Made by a program: the position numbers and the translations under genes
Part shown: in pieces, positions 38,301 to 46,434 of the stretch
Layout: each line of letters begins with the position of its first letter
Position numbering within the stretch: position 1 is the stretch's first letter
Notes under the pieces: generated by a model
Told to the model about the DNA's origin: nothing
Databases searched by the model: none
What the model saw: the letters and a program-made list of their open reading frames with translations, nothing else
Assembly: GCF_020532705.1 (NCBI RefSeq)
Contig: NZ_JAJAVD010000001.1
Location: 992,001 to 1,056,000 of the forward strand
Direction: 5' to 3'
From: Methylobacillus caricis
GTDB lineage: Bacteria; Pseudomonadota; Gammaproteobacteria; Burkholderiales; Methylophilaceae
Length of the DNA: 64,000 nucleotides

Positions 38301-40927
38301 CAAAAGGCATTGTGTATACATTGCGGGCCGATTTGATGAGCACCGAGTCCCGGGCTTTGCTGCATGCGGTTGCACGGGTTTCCTTCCTGGCCAGGCATGG
38401 CTTGATTGCCGAGCAATTGGCGCGCCTGGCGCAGTTAGCAGTCACAACACCGATGACCAGAACAGCCAATACTGGAAAAGTATCGCCGCCACACTTGGCC
38501 GCCATTCCCGATCTTGAGTTTTTCAATGGCCTGGGCGGCTTCGCCAAGGACGGCAGGGAATATGTCACCGTTTTGCAAGCCGGTGTAACAACCCCGGCTC
38601 CCTGGATCAACGTCGTTGCAAACCCCTATTTCGGTTTCCAGGTGTCGGCTTCAGGCAGCGGCTATACCTGGGCCGACAACAGCCGGGAGAACCAGCTCAC
38701 CTCATGGTCGAATGATGCCGTCATGGATCCTGCCGGGGAGGTGTTCTATGTGCGCGATGACGCCACCGGCGAGCTATGCAGCCCAACCGCGCAGCCCCTG
38801 CGCGACGAGGGCACCTATATTGCGCGGCACGGCTATGGCTACAGCCAGTTTGAACATAGCGCGAATGAGCTTGAACTGGCATTGCTGCAATATGTGCCGC
38901 TGGATGACCCGGTCAAGATTTCGCGCCTGGTGATCCGCAATCTTTCCGGGCGCGCTCGCAGCTTGTCGGTGACCGCGTACACGGAATGGGTGCTAGGCAC
39001 CTCCCGCGGCGCCTCCGCTCCCTTTGTCATGACCGAGCTTGATGCCGTCACGGGGGCCATGCTGGCGAAAAATCCCTGGAGCCTTTCTTACGCCAACCGT
39101 ATTGCGTTTGCCGACCTTGCCGGCAAGCAAACGCATTGGACGGCTGACCGCACGGAGTTTATCGGGCGCTGTGGCGACCTTTCCGTGCCTGAAGCCCTGA
39201 CTGCCGACCTGCCGTTGTCCGGCAAGGCCGGCGCGGGCATGGACCCTTGCGCCGCGCTGCAACGCACGGTGCAGCTGGAGGCGGGCGAATCCATCGAGAT
39301 CGTCTCCCTGATCGGCCAATGCACTTCTGTAGAAGGCAGCAGGGCACTCATAACACGATATCGTGAACTGGACCTGGATGCCGTATTCAACCAGGTCAGC
39401 GATTACTGGCAGGGCTTGCTGGGCAGCATCCAGGTGAAAACACCAGATCGTGCGATGGACATCATGCTCAATGGCTGGCTGCTCTATCAAACCATGGCTT
39501 GCCGTATCCGGGCGAGATCGGCGTTTTATCAAGCCAGCGGCGCTTATGGCTTCCGCGATCAACTGCAGGACTGCATGGCGTTGGTGTTTGCCTCGCCGGA
39601 AACCAGCCGTACGCATTTGTTACGCGCTGCTGGACGGCAATTTGCCAAGGGCGATATGCAGCACTGGTGGCAGCCTCAATCCGGGCAAGGGGTGCGCACC
39701 CGCATTTCCGATGACTGCGTCTGGCTGGCTTATGCCACCGCGCACTATGTGGCTTGTGCGGGGGATACAGCGGTGCTGGACGAAAATGTGCCTTTCCTCG
39801 AAGGCCCTGCCTTGCATGAAGGCGAGCACGACAGCTTTTTCCAGCCGATGCTCGCGGACGAGAGCGCCTCTCTCTATGAGCACTGCGTGAGAGGCCTGGA
39901 GCACAGCATGCGGCTGACAGGGGAGCATGGCTTGCCACTGATGGGCACCGGCGACTGGAACGACGGCATGAACCGGGTGGGCGAAGCCGGTCGTGGGGAG
40001 AGCGTGTGGCTTGGCTGGTTGCTGATACGCACCATCGCGTTATTTGCGCCCATTGCATTGGCACGTCAAACACCGCTTGATAATGAGCGCGCCAAGCGCT
40101 GGCAGGCGCATGCCGAATCCGTCAGGCAGGCGATCGAGCGGAAAGCCTGGGACGGCAAGTGGTATCGCCGCGCCACGTTTGATGATGGGGCATGGCTGGG
40201 GTCGAGCGAGAGCAGGGAGTGCCAGATTGACTCGATTGCGCAATCATGGGCGGTGCTGTCAGGTGCGGCTGAGCCCGGACGTGCCGCAGTGGCCATGGCG
40301 TCGCTGGAGCAACACCTGATCCGGAAGAGCGACGGGCTGGCCTTGTTGTTTGCACCGCCTTTTGACCAGACGCATCATGATCCCGGCTACATCAAGGGCT
40401 ATCCCCCCGGCTTGCGGGAAAACGGCGGGCAATACAGCCATGCCGCGATGTGGACGATTCTTGCCTTCGCCAAACTGGGCGAGGGCGCTAAAGCGGCCGA
40501 GCTCTTCGCGCTGCTCAACCCGATCAACCATGCGCGCAGCCTGGCAGAAGTCGAGCGCTACAAGGTAGAGCCCTACGTGATCGCGGCTGACGTATATTCA
40601 GTGTCGCCCCATGTCGGACGTGGTGGCTGGACCTGGTACACAGGCTCTGCGGGATGGATGTACAGGGCAGGGATAGAAGGGATTTTAGGCATCAAACGGG
40701 CAGGCAACATGCTGCTGTTGACGCCTTGCATCCCTGCGGAGTGGGAAATGTTTGAAGCCGAGGTGAACGTGCAGGGCACGCAATATAGCATCCGCGTCGA
40801 AAACCGGTCCGGTGCCGGCACGGGGTTTTCTGGCGCAACATTGGATGGCGCCAGCCTTGCGTTGACTGATGGGGTGATACAAGTCCCATTGAGTGGTGGA
40901 GTACATACCCTCATGATCACTTGTTGA
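32387..40927 (+). CDS. ndvB: Cyclic beta-1,2-glucan synthase (NdvB/ChvB type)
   Basis: This 2846-residue inner-membrane enzyme initiates, elongates, cyclises and trims periplasmic beta-1,2-glucan from UDP-glucose. Order: N-terminal cytoplasmic part (1-400), membrane segments (about 408-460), GT84 transferase domain with DADTRLP (about 635), HDLFEG (about 748) and RWTRGDWQLLPW (about 783), further membrane segments (about 825-865 and 950-1000), a glycoamylase-like domain (about 1030-1530) and a C-terminal GH94 phosphorylase part with GTGDWNDGMN near 2519 that sets glucan size. Length equals the rhizobial and Brucella enzymes. ATG at 32387 follows AAAGG; the frame opens earlier at 32306. Composition is visibly GC-richer than the flanks from about 33.1 kb on. 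Confidence 0.95.
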   Translation: MNLLLRYVTRSYCKVSPWSDLAPIREELFGIERLEQHAESLAAAQLITTTPISVVSLQKRLNSNAAVLLDAYHTIAAELESGHSVAHAAEWLLDNYHIVEAQVREIREDLPPGYYRQLPKLSDGPFAGYPRVLGLAWAFVAHNDSHFDPETLRRFIQAYQRIQPLTIGELWAIAITLRIVLIENLRRLAEQINAGRVARADAEELAETLLQPGRTRIELDKDIASRSAESLPDTFIVHLSKRLRDQDPRTMPAMAWLEELSMRQGLSVDELVQKTQQREGASNVSVRNVITSMRLISDIDWAALFESVSLVDARLNHASGFSAMDFPTRNLYRSAIEQLARGSSCSELEIAEATLRLCNQARLDGDAADAARTGEPGYYLIAEGRGTLEKAIRFRPAARLLISRFNLRMGIGGYISAIVLATIALLLLALDWMDMPGLEPGIFLAIALVGFIPASEAATSLVNRFVVWSVSAMPLPGLELKSGIPSSLRTVVAVPILLTDEAELLKHIERLEVHYLSGLGGDIYFALLSDGVDADQEDLISDSALLAQARISIEKLNQKYEGDGGIIQDTPRFLFLHRRRVFNGAEGKWMGWERKRGKLHELNRLLRGATDTTFVTTDGDWPQVPQGARYVITLDADTRLPRDTVGKLVGKMAHPLNQAIFSEMEQRVVRGYAILQPRVTPSLPLDHEGSFYQRVFSAPGGMDPYAAASSDIYQDMFGEGSYTGKGIYDIDAFEAALAGRVPENAMLSHDLFEGIFARAGLASDIEVVEESPSRYDVASKRHHRWTRGDWQLLPWISGLAHAGAVPIIGRWKMLDNLRRSLVAPSFLAVLVLCWWLPFALGIKAIAIVLVLYALPSYLPILLSVLPRRRDIHLRKHVSNLGNDLGQAASYHFLSIALLVDQAWRMGDAIIRTLGRLFITRKYLLEWTTAAQSKSNPRLTLGGFYREMAGSTAFAMMLCAGTLAFSPASWPLVLPFAMLWAMAPLLGFCASYPPVAENTEDIPDTTAEALRLTARRTWRFFERFVTPLDNMLPPDNFQEEPAPAIAHRTSPTNIGLYLLSTVAARDFGWSGTMEAIERLEATLAVMRQLPKHRGHLFNWYGTLDLRVLEPPYVSSVDSGNLAGHLIALANACEEWTDTSKVAHARSGMLDHLTLAREALIVSPIANDETGKLLLSRLEEIAVHLDDAQLMSMLPALKRLTDKVAVVIRGVIPVGDYDNPPDVIFWVDALAQSVAAHYHDQILIQQSPGAINDRLRAIAAAAREMAVAMDFAFLIEPERKLLSIGYSLVDNSLDQSCYDLLASEARLASLFAIAKGDVSTKHWFRLGRTATPLGNGSALISWSGSMFEYLMPSLVMRAPVGSLLEQTNKLIVARQQDYGRSLGIPWGVSESAYNARDIEFTYQYSNFGVPGLGLKRGLSENLVIAPYATGLAAMVDPKGAQANFAYLASIGAAGRYGFYEALDFTRSRLREDQKVAIVHNYMAHHQGMTIVAIANSLHDGEMRNRFHREPMIQGCELLLQERMPRDIAISRPRAEEVNAAAAEARDSIPIVRRLTAKPSEHPITHLLSNGAYSVMLTATGAGYSRWHDIAVTRWNEDATRENDGYFIFIKDIGSGDIWTAAGQDIHTTAHQRPKTSDIVFSEDHAEFIQHGNNLITHMDVVVSGEDDAEVRRVSLTNNSRRPYELELTSYAELVLTTPASDKAHPAFAKMFVVTEYLAEFGALLATRRLRSANEPQVWAAHFAVVEGETTAQPQYESDRSRFIGRENTLKSAAVIVDGENLSNTVGTVLDPIFSLRSRLMLAPGKVARVAYWTVVASSREALLDIIDKHHDRSAFDRARTLAWTQAQVQLRYLDVAPEEAADFQRLAAPVLYADQRFRSHADAIVRGAGPQSALWSQSISGDLPIVVLRIDEVEDMPQVHELLRAHQYWRMKQLFVDLVIINERASSYVQDLQIAIETAVRTCQARRRAGEDLAKGIVYTLRADLMSTESRALLHAVARVSFLARHGLIAEQLARLAQLAVTTPMTRTANTGKVSPPHLAAIPDLEFFNGLGGFAKDGREYVTVLQAGVTTPAPWINVVANPYFGFQVSASGSGYTWADNSRENQLTSWSNDAVMDPAGEVFYVRDDATGELCSPTAQPLRDEGTYIARHGYGYSQFEHSANELELALLQYVPLDDPVKISRLVIRNLSGRARSLSVTAYTEWVLGTSRGASAPFVMTELDAVTGAMLAKNPWSLSYANRIAFADLAGKQTHWTADRTEFIGRCGDLSVPEALTADLPLSGKAGAGMDPCAALQRTVQLEAGESIEIVSLIGQCTSVEGSRALITRYRELDLDAVFNQVSDYWQGLLGSIQVKTPDRAMDIMLNGWLLYQTMACRIRARSAFYQASGAYGFRDQLQDCMALVFASPETSRTHLLRAAGRQFAKGDMQHWWQPQSGQGVRTRISDDCVWLAYATAHYVACAGDTAVLDENVPFLEGPALHEGEHDSFFQPMLADESASLYEHCVRGLEHSMRLTGEHGLPLMGTGDWNDGMNRVGEAGRGESVWLGWLLIRTIALFAPIALARQTPLDNERAKRWQAHAESVRQAIERKAWDGKWYRRATFDDGAWLGSSESRECQIDSIAQSWAVLSGAAEPGRAAVAMASLEQHLIRKSDGLALLFAPPFDQTHHDPGYIKGYPPGLRENGGQYSHAAMWTILAFAKLGEGAKAAELFALLNPINHARSLAEVERYKVEPYVIAADVYSVSPHVGRGGWTWYTGSAGWMYRAGIEGILGIKRAGNMLLLTPCIPAEWEMFEAEVNVQGTQYSIRVENRSGAGTGFSGATLDGASLALTDGVIQVPLSGGVHTLMITC

Positions 40928-40946
40928 ACTGAAGATGGTTTTCCAT

Positions 40947-40966
40947 GGGCATATTGATATATGCCC
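40947..40966 (+). terminator. Weak hairpin after ndvB
   Basis: Arms GGGCATAT and ATATGCCC with a TGAT loop, 20 bases after the ndvB stop. No T-run follows directly, so termination activity is doubtful. Confidence 0.35.
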
Positions 40967-41076
40967 TTGACGCATTTTCTCAAGCCCTGCCCAATCAATT
41001 TTTATGTGCGCTATCACATAGACACTCTCATTCAATGGGAGTACAACACAATGTGTACGAGAATGAAGGGTTAACA

Positions 41077-41319
41077 ATGAGCAGTCCTGAGAACCATCAG
41101 CCCATGACTGGAAACTTCTTGATCATCGCCCTATTGAACCCTAGGCTTGAACCATATTTTGTGAGTCAACTCACTACAAAAATAAAATATGAGGCCAATG
41201 ATGGCATATCGATGATTGTTGATTTAGCCAAAAAAGAATTCTGTATGTTGTGTCATTGGAAGAAAATTTCCCTGGTAAATCCAGATGAGAAAGCTATCAG
41301 AGTTAGCAATGTCGGATAA
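41077..41319 (+). CDS. Small protein of unknown function (80 residues)
   Basis: ATG at 41077 follows GAAGGG at a good distance. The 80-residue product has no signal peptide or membrane segment. It carries a short hydrophobic stretch (NFLIIALLNP), two Cys residues in FCMLCHW and a charged C-terminus. No family is recognised. The next tiny frame begins within its last codons, which suggests a short operon of small proteins. Confidence 0.45.
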   Translation: MSSPENHQPMTGNFLIIALLNPRLEPYFVSQLTTKIKYEANDGISMIVDLAKKEFCMLCHWKKISLVNPDEKAIRVSNVG

Positions 41320-41401
41320 ATCAATACGGGTTATTTTTATTTTATCTTTCGCGATGATTCTTGTCGGGACATTAGCAACGCTTTTATGTTGGTCTACTTG
41401 A
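41309..41401 (+). CDS. Tiny single-pass membrane protein (30 residues)
   Basis: The frame begins at ATG 41309, overlapping the preceding gene by 11 bases; an in-frame ATG at 41285 would add eight residues. After MSDKSIR comes one hydrophobic stretch of about 20 residues ending in LLCWST. The only support is the overlap and hydrophobicity. No ribosome site is strong. Confidence 0.3.
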   Translation: MSDKSIRVIFILSFAMILVGTLATLLCWST

Positions 41402-41482
41402 GTGAAGGAATTCAGGGAAATAATAGAAAAAGACATATCAATATTTTAGACATGTCTGCCTAAAATACATAAAGGAACAGCC

Positions 41483-41593
41483 ATGTTTGAGATATTTGAT
41501 GGAATAGCAATCACAACATTTATTGTCATTTTCTGCATCCTGCTCATATTGTTTGTAGTGACATGGCCGCATATTCCGGGCCTTTATTTATGA
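41483..41593 (+). CDS. Tiny single-pass membrane protein (36 residues)
   Basis: ATG at 41483 is well placed behind AAAGGAACAG. The product is 36 residues: a short acidic start (MFEIFDG), one hydrophobic segment of about 20 residues, and the tail TWPHIPGLYL. The Trp/Pro-rich tail and the strong ribosome site make chance less likely. It may be a regulatory subunit of a membrane complex, but no partner is evident. Confidence 0.45.
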   Translation: MFEIFDGIAITTFIVIFCILLILFVVTWPHIPGLYL

Positions 41594-41855
41594 ATCTTTG
41601 GGTATTGATAATCGTGGGTCAGTTAATTATTTAATTATCTTGTAGTGCAGAAGCAATAGGGCTAGAGTGATCTGTTGGCTATTTATGCGAGGCTAACCAA
41701 AATATTTCTCTTCCTATATGAAGGGTGGGGCGCCTTTCCCCCCGAGTGAGCGCTTTTTTTTGCACTAATCCTTAATGTTTCTTAGATTGGTTCGGCGTTC
41801 CAAAAGTGTGCTGGATTTGAATGACAACGACTAGCGATCTTAACTGCTGAAGTAT

Positions 41856-42581
41856 TTAGAATTGCGGGCGGACTGGGAGCAAACGGTCAAATTCCAGCTT
41901 GACCACCTTGTAGCATTCACATACGCGCTTTTCCAAACCGGGTCGATCCAGTACTTTGATGTGCCCGCGGCTATACTCGATGAGTCCCGCTCTCTGAAGC
42001 TTTCCAGCTGCCTCAGTGACGCCTTCTCGGCGTACTCCAAGCATATTGGCAATCAGTTCTTGGGTCATCTTTAGGTCATTATCGGGTAACCTATCCAGGC
42101 TTAATAGCAACCAGCGACACAATTGCTGCTCTACCGAATGGTGACGGTTACACACCGCAGTCTGGGTCATCTGCGTGATCAGCGCCTGAGTATAGCGCAG
42201 TAGCAAATGCATCATTGGACCAGTGCGATTGAATTCTTTTTTCAACAACTGAGCTTTGAGGCGATAGCTATAACCAGCGCTTTGTACAACAGCACGACTA
42301 GGAGTTGTTTCACCGCCCATGAACAAAGAAATGCCAACGATCCCTTCATTGCCGACTACCGCTATTTCTGCAGAAGATCCATCTTCCAATTGATACAGAA
42401 GTGAAACGATACTGGTGGTGGGGAAGAACACATAACTCAGTAGCTCCCCTGATTCACACAAAACTAAACCTAACTCCATGGAAAACAATTCCAAATGAGG
42501 GGCCAAACGCTCAAAGTCGGCATCTGGCAGGGCTGAGAGCAGTTGATTGTGCAAGGGTGACGGAGTAGCAAAGTTATCCAT
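41856..42581 (-). CDS. Crp/Fnr-family transcription regulator
   Basis: A 241-residue regulator with an N-terminal cyclic-nucleotide-binding-like beta barrel (about 25-120) and a C-terminal winged helix (about 150-225; MTQELIANMLGVRREGVTEAAGKLQRAGLI). The barrel lacks the N-terminal cysteine cluster of Fnr and the cAMP-binding RxS pattern, so the signal is unknown. This subgroup, with FPTTSIVSLL and a modified recognition helix, is common in proteobacteria and usually annotated only as Crp/Fnr. Genes under its control are not evident. Confidence 0.85.
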   Translation of the reverse strand: MDNFATPSPLHNQLLSALPDADFERLAPHLELFSMELGLVLCESGELLSYVFFPTTSIVSLLYQLEDGSSAEIAVVGNEGIVGISLFMGGETTPSRAVVQSAGYSYRLKAQLLKKEFNRTGPMMHLLLRYTQALITQMTQTAVCNRHHSVEQQLCRWLLLSLDRLPDNDLKMTQELIANMLGVRREGVTEAAGKLQRAGLIEYSRGHIKVLDRPGLEKRVCECYKVVKLEFDRLLPVRPQF

Positions 42582-43024
42582 AGATATCCCAAGCGAATTA
42601 ATTTGTATTGTTATTAGAGATACATCAAATTGATCGGTTAAGTATAAGCCTTAAAAATAAACTTATATGTACGCTGGCGCATAGACCAAGGCTCTATTTC
42701 TGTGATTTGTTAAATGTTGCATGGGCGCTTGGCCGAGAAGCAAGATTAAGATTCAATAAGGTTTTAGCTTGCTCTTTATAGGCCTTTAAATCTTTGGCCG
42801 ATAGGTCACACACATCATATGATTGAAATGAGTAATTGTGTATTGTGTTGATTCAATACTTCAGGCATTAAGTAATTGATTAGACTTCAAGAAAAACGTT
42901 CTTAAGTATATGAGTGTATAGATGAGCTGAAGTAAAAGATTCCAGGCGGCATCAAAAGCGTCATTGACTATACATCTTACCCATCCTGTTAAAGACAGAT
43001 TCATACCTAAAGATAAGGACTGAT
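42582..43024. other. AT-rich gene-free stretch upstream of the Crp/Fnr gene
   Basis: About 440 bases between the divergent Crp/Fnr gene and a small unknown gene. No open frame with a ribosome site, no clear inverted repeat and no RNA gene are recognised. It should contain both divergent promoters. Confidence 0.45.
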
Positions 43025-43201
43025 ATGAACTCAGCAAACATTCAGAGAAAAGTGGTCAAGCTCTCAAGAAGGAGTGACTTCGAATCTGAAGAATCAGTGC
43101 TTGGACATGCATTGGCAAAAATGTGCCATTTGGCATTGGAAGCTGCAAAAGGCAATGAGTGGGCAACATTGCAAATTCTGGAATATGCGAAAAACTACTA
43201 A
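43025..43201 (+). CDS. Small protein of unknown function (58 residues)
   Basis: ATG at 43025 is preceded by AAGGA at a good distance. The product is 58 residues, basic at the N-terminus (IQRKVVKLSRRSDF) and helical afterwards (ALAKMCHLALEAAKGNEWATLQILEYAKN). It is soluble, with no known family. Confidence 0.45.
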   Translation: MNSANIQRKVVKLSRRSDFESEESVLGHALAKMCHLALEAAKGNEWATLQILEYAKNY

Positions 43202-43382
43202 CAAAATATCATCATATTTGCTATGTGCGGCAACTCACGATGAGAACGCCAATTTAGTACTACGATGGTAAGGCAAGAGAAGTGGTGTCCATAGGAAACC
43301 TTGATCTCTAATAATGAATTTTTACTTCAATTTCGCACATAGTGACAATCATCATTATGAATTTAGAAAAAAGGGTACTCGG

Positions 43383-43613
43383 ATGCAATGGTATGAGGCT
43401 GGGAACAGTTTGAAAGAGTATCTAGATAAGAAAAGTAAAAATCTGGGAAAGATTACCTCTGTTGCCTTGAATGTAATGGATGAGGATAAAACCTACTTAA
43501 CCAAGAAGATGCAGAGCTTCATTGGCCCCCACCAAGGACAAGCTGCGAAGAGAATTTTTAATAAAAATCAATACGATACAATCCTCTTTAACGAAGAGAA
43601 TAATAAACCTTAA
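43383..43613 (+). CDS. Small hydrophilic protein of unknown function (76 residues)
   Basis: The frame is open from ATG 43314 (99 residues), but the start at 43383 is preferred because AAAAAAGGG lies ten bases upstream and the first ATG has no site. The product is Lys-rich, mainly helical and soluble (MQWYEAGNSLKEYLDKKSKN). No family is recognised. A terminator follows, which supports it being a transcribed gene. Confidence 0.5.
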   Translation: MQWYEAGNSLKEYLDKKSKNLGKITSVALNVMDEDKTYLTKKMQSFIGPHQGQAAKRIFNKNQYDTILFNEENNKP

Positions 43614-43641
43614 AAGATATTATCTCTCGTGCTGCATAGAC

Positions 43642-43658
43642 CCGCTTCGGCGGTTTTT
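43642..43658 (+). terminator. Rho-independent terminator with a TTCG tetraloop
   Basis: CCGC-TTCG-GCGG followed by five T residues, about 30 bases after the small gene ending at 43613. The stem is only four pairs but the UUCG loop is exceptionally stable. Confidence 0.65.
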
Positions 43659-43749
43659 ATTGACCAACACAGCGGTAGCATCATGGGCATCATATATTTA
43701 TGAAACTCATTGGACGGAGTTGGAATGAAGACATATGCCTGGTTCCCAA

Positions 43750-46113
43750 TCAAGATGCAGGTACCTGCCATTTCCAGTCTTGGATTTCAGGCATATCTTC
43801 ACCGTGCTGTTCAATATAGCGTTTATGCTGGATAAGTTTTTCGTCCACTATGGCAAGGACATGCTCGGCATTTTCCAGGTTTTCGACGCGTTTCAGGACA
43901 TTCTTGATCAAGTGAAAACGGTCCAGTTTGTTCAGCACTACCATATCAAAAGGCGTGGTTGTGGTGCCTTCTTCCTGATAGCCATGTACATGAAGGTTGC
44001 CATGGTTATGGCGGCGGTAGGCCATACGGTGTATCAACCCAGGATAACCATGGAATGCGAATATGATTGGTTTATCCCGGGTGAACATCCGATCAAACGC
44101 TTCGTCGCTCAGGCCATGAGCGTGTATGTCGTCTGGTTGCAAGGCCATTAGGTCCACAACATTGATATAGCGGATTTTTAACTGAGGGGCTAGCTCACGT
44201 AGTAACGAAACTGCCGCAAGGGATTCGAGTACTGGAATATCTCCCGCACTAGCGATTACTACATCCGGGCTTCCCTCATCATTGCTTGCCCATTCCCACA
44301 CACTGATGCCTTGCTTGGCATGTTGCTCAGCCTCGTCCATATCAAGCCATTGCTCCTGCTTTTGCTTGCCGGCTACGATTACATTGATTAAGTCATTACT
44401 GCGTAGGCAATGGTCGGTGACCACAATGAGGGTATTTGCATCGGCAGGCAAATAAATCCGAATGATCTCCGCTTTCTTGTTGGCAACATGATCCATGAAG
44501 CCGGGATCCTGGTGCGAGAACCCGTTATGATCCTGACGCCACACATGCGAAGTGAGTACGATATTCAAGGAGGCAATCGGCTTGCGCCAAGCAATATCCC
44601 GGCATTCTTTCAACCACTTGGCATATTGATTCACCATGGAGTCGACAATGTGAATGAAAGCCTCGTAGCAGGTAAAAAGGCCATGTCTCCCAGTGAGCAA
44701 ATACCCCTCCAGCCAGCCTTCGCAGCAATGCTCGGATAGTATCTCCATCACACCTCCGTATGGAGCAAGATCTTCGTCGCTCTCTAGCCGGTCTGCGACC
44801 CATTGCCGCTGGGTGACCTCGAACAAGGCGTTCAGGCGATTGGAATTATTTTCATCCGGACTGAATACGCGAAAACGATGCGCATTGAGGCGCATGACCT
44901 CGGCCAGATATTTGCCCATCTCGCCCATGGCACTGGCTTTATGCTCACCGGGCTGGGCGACCTCGAAAGCAAAATGATGGAAATCCGGCAACTGCAGCGG
45001 TTGGAGCAGCAAACCGCCATTGGCGTGAGGATTGCTCCCCATGCGGTGTTTTCCTTTAGGGCTGAGCGCGCGCAATTCAGGTTTTAATTGGCCTGACTCA
45101 TCAAATAGTTCATTCGGGGCATAGGACAGCAACCACTCCTGCAGGAGTCGAAGATGTTCGGGTTTCTCCATATCACTGAAAGGGACCTGGTGAGCATGAA
45201 AGGTACCGGTGTTGGGTTTGCCATCCACCTCGACTGGACCGGTCCAGCCCTTGGGCGAGCGCAGGATGACCATGGGCCAGCGCGGTCTTTCTGGCGATTG
45301 CTGTTTGCTGGCCCTGCTTTTGATGTCATGGATATCCTCAATGACCTTATCCAATGTGTCGGCCATAAGTTGATGCATGGCCTCGGGGTCATCGCCTTCT
45401 ACAAAATAAGGGGTATAGCCATATCCCTCAAATAAGCTTTGTAATTCTTCTCTACTGATCCGTGATAGCAGGGTAGGGTTGGCGATCTTGTAGCCGTTGA
45501 GATGGAGAACGGGAAGTACTACTCCATCGGTTTGTGGGTTGAGGAATTTGTTTGAATGCCAGGAAGCAGCCAACGGGCCTGTTTCCGCCTCACCATCACC
45601 CACCACGCAACAGGCAATCAAGCCTGGGTTATCGAATACAGCGCCGTAGGCATGTAGCAATGCATACCCCAGCTCACCCCCTTCATTGATGGAGCCGGGT
45701 GTCTGAGCTGAGGCATGGCTAGGAATACCGCCGGGAAAGGAAAATTGCTTAAAAAGCTTCGCCATGCCTTGTTCATCTTGTGTGATGTCTGGATAAAACT
45801 CGCTGTAGCTTCCTTCCAGATAGGTATTTGCCACTACTGCCGGGCCGCCATGGCCTGGTCCAGTTACAAATATCATGTTCAAATCATGATTATTAATCAG
45901 TCTATTCAGATGGGCGTATATAAAATTGAGTCCCGGGGTGGTTCCCCAGTGTCCGAGAAGACGGGGCTTGATGTCGTCCGTGGTAAGAGGGGTTTTTAAT
46001 AGAGGATTATCGTAGAGGTATATCTGACCGACAGAAAGATAGTTCGCCGCACGCCAGTAGGCATTAAGTAAGGAAAATTTTGAACCTGATGAAATGCTGT
46101 TTAGCTCTGCCAT
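43750..46113 (-). CDS. xfp: Xylulose-5-phosphate/fructose-6-phosphate phosphoketolase
   Basis: This 787-residue thiamine-diphosphate enzyme cleaves xylulose 5-phosphate or fructose 6-phosphate with phosphate to acetyl phosphate plus glyceraldehyde 3-phosphate or erythrose 4-phosphate. It shows [18 protein letters not shown] (about 55-72), TGPGHGGPA (about 84), the [28 protein letters not shown] region (two parts) and the ThDP motif [11 protein letters not shown] (about 172). A ribosome site (AGGGGGAG) precedes the ATG. It stands alone, with no acetate kinase or phosphotransacetylase nearby. Confidence 0.95.
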   Translation of the reverse strand: MAELNSISSGSKFSLLNAYWRAANYLSVGQIYLYDNPLLKTPLTTDDIKPRLLGHWGTTPGLNFIYAHLNRLINNHDLNMIFVTGPGHGGPAVVANTYLEGSYSEFYPDITQDEQGMAKLFKQFSFPGGIPSHASAQTPGSINEGGELGYALLHAYGAVFDNPGLIACCVVGDGEAETGPLAASWHSNKFLNPQTDGVVLPVLHLNGYKIANPTLLSRISREELQSLFEGYGYTPYFVEGDDPEAMHQLMADTLDKVIEDIHDIKSRASKQQSPERPRWPMVILRSPKGWTGPVEVDGKPNTGTFHAHQVPFSDMEKPEHLRLLQEWLLSYAPNELFDESGQLKPELRALSPKGKHRMGSNPHANGGLLLQPLQLPDFHHFAFEVAQPGEHKASAMGEMGKYLAEVMRLNAHRFRVFSPDENNSNRLNALFEVTQRQWVADRLESDEDLAPYGGVMEILSEHCCEGWLEGYLLTGRHGLFTCYEAFIHIVDSMVNQYAKWLKECRDIAWRKPIASLNIVLTSHVWRQDHNGFSHQDPGFMDHVANKKAEIIRIYLPADANTLIVVTDHCLRSNDLINVIVAGKQKQEQWLDMDEAEQHAKQGISVWEWASNDEGSPDVVIASAGDIPVLESLAAVSLLRELAPQLKIRYINVVDLMALQPDDIHAHGLSDEAFDRMFTRDKPIIFAFHGYPGLIHRMAYRRHNHGNLHVHGYQEEGTTTTPFDMVVLNKLDRFHLIKNVLKRVENLENAEHVLAIVDEKLIQHKRYIEQHGEDMPEIQDWKWQVPAS

Positions 46114-46383
46114 AGCTCCCCCTGGAAAATAAGAGATTTATTTACTGAGAGAGTTGCAATAATGAAATGAAGTTCCTCAATTTGAGGGAATGTGCTGCCT
46201 TCAAATGATTGCTTTCACTTTTCTATCTAACTAACTCAAGTACATGAGCGCATCATGATATTGCCAAAGAGCTATAGTATCTTGTTTATGAAACAGACTG
46301 TTGGTGGTATTTGAAATAAGATACGTCGGTTTTTGTAAATTTTGAAACACATATTCAATCATAAATTTGCTGCAGCTGAATAT

Positions 46384-46421
46384 AAAGATCAGCAAATGTC
46401 CTAAACCATTTGCTGATCTTT
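46384..46421. terminator. Long hairpin between the stress-protein gene and xfp
   Basis: Perfect 15-base arms (AAAGATCAGCAAATG and complement) around an eight-base loop. It lies 13 bases after the stop of the minus-strand repeat protein and most likely ends that transcript. The remaining 270 bases up to xfp contain no recognised feature besides the xfp promoter region. Confidence 0.6.
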
Positions 46422-46434
46422 AACCTAGACTACT

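Noticed and set aside
32387-40927. Many long open frames on both strands inside the glucan synthase gene (e.g. 36437-37351, 37691-38416, 38993-39616 minus)
   Set aside because: They arise from high GC at third positions in the opposite frames, have no ribosome sites and no recognisable protein features; the 2846-codon frame explains the region.
41722-41768. G/C-rich stretch followed by a run of T before the Crp/Fnr gene, terminator candidate
   Set aside because: No arms longer than four pairs can be formed next to the T-run, so I do not call it.
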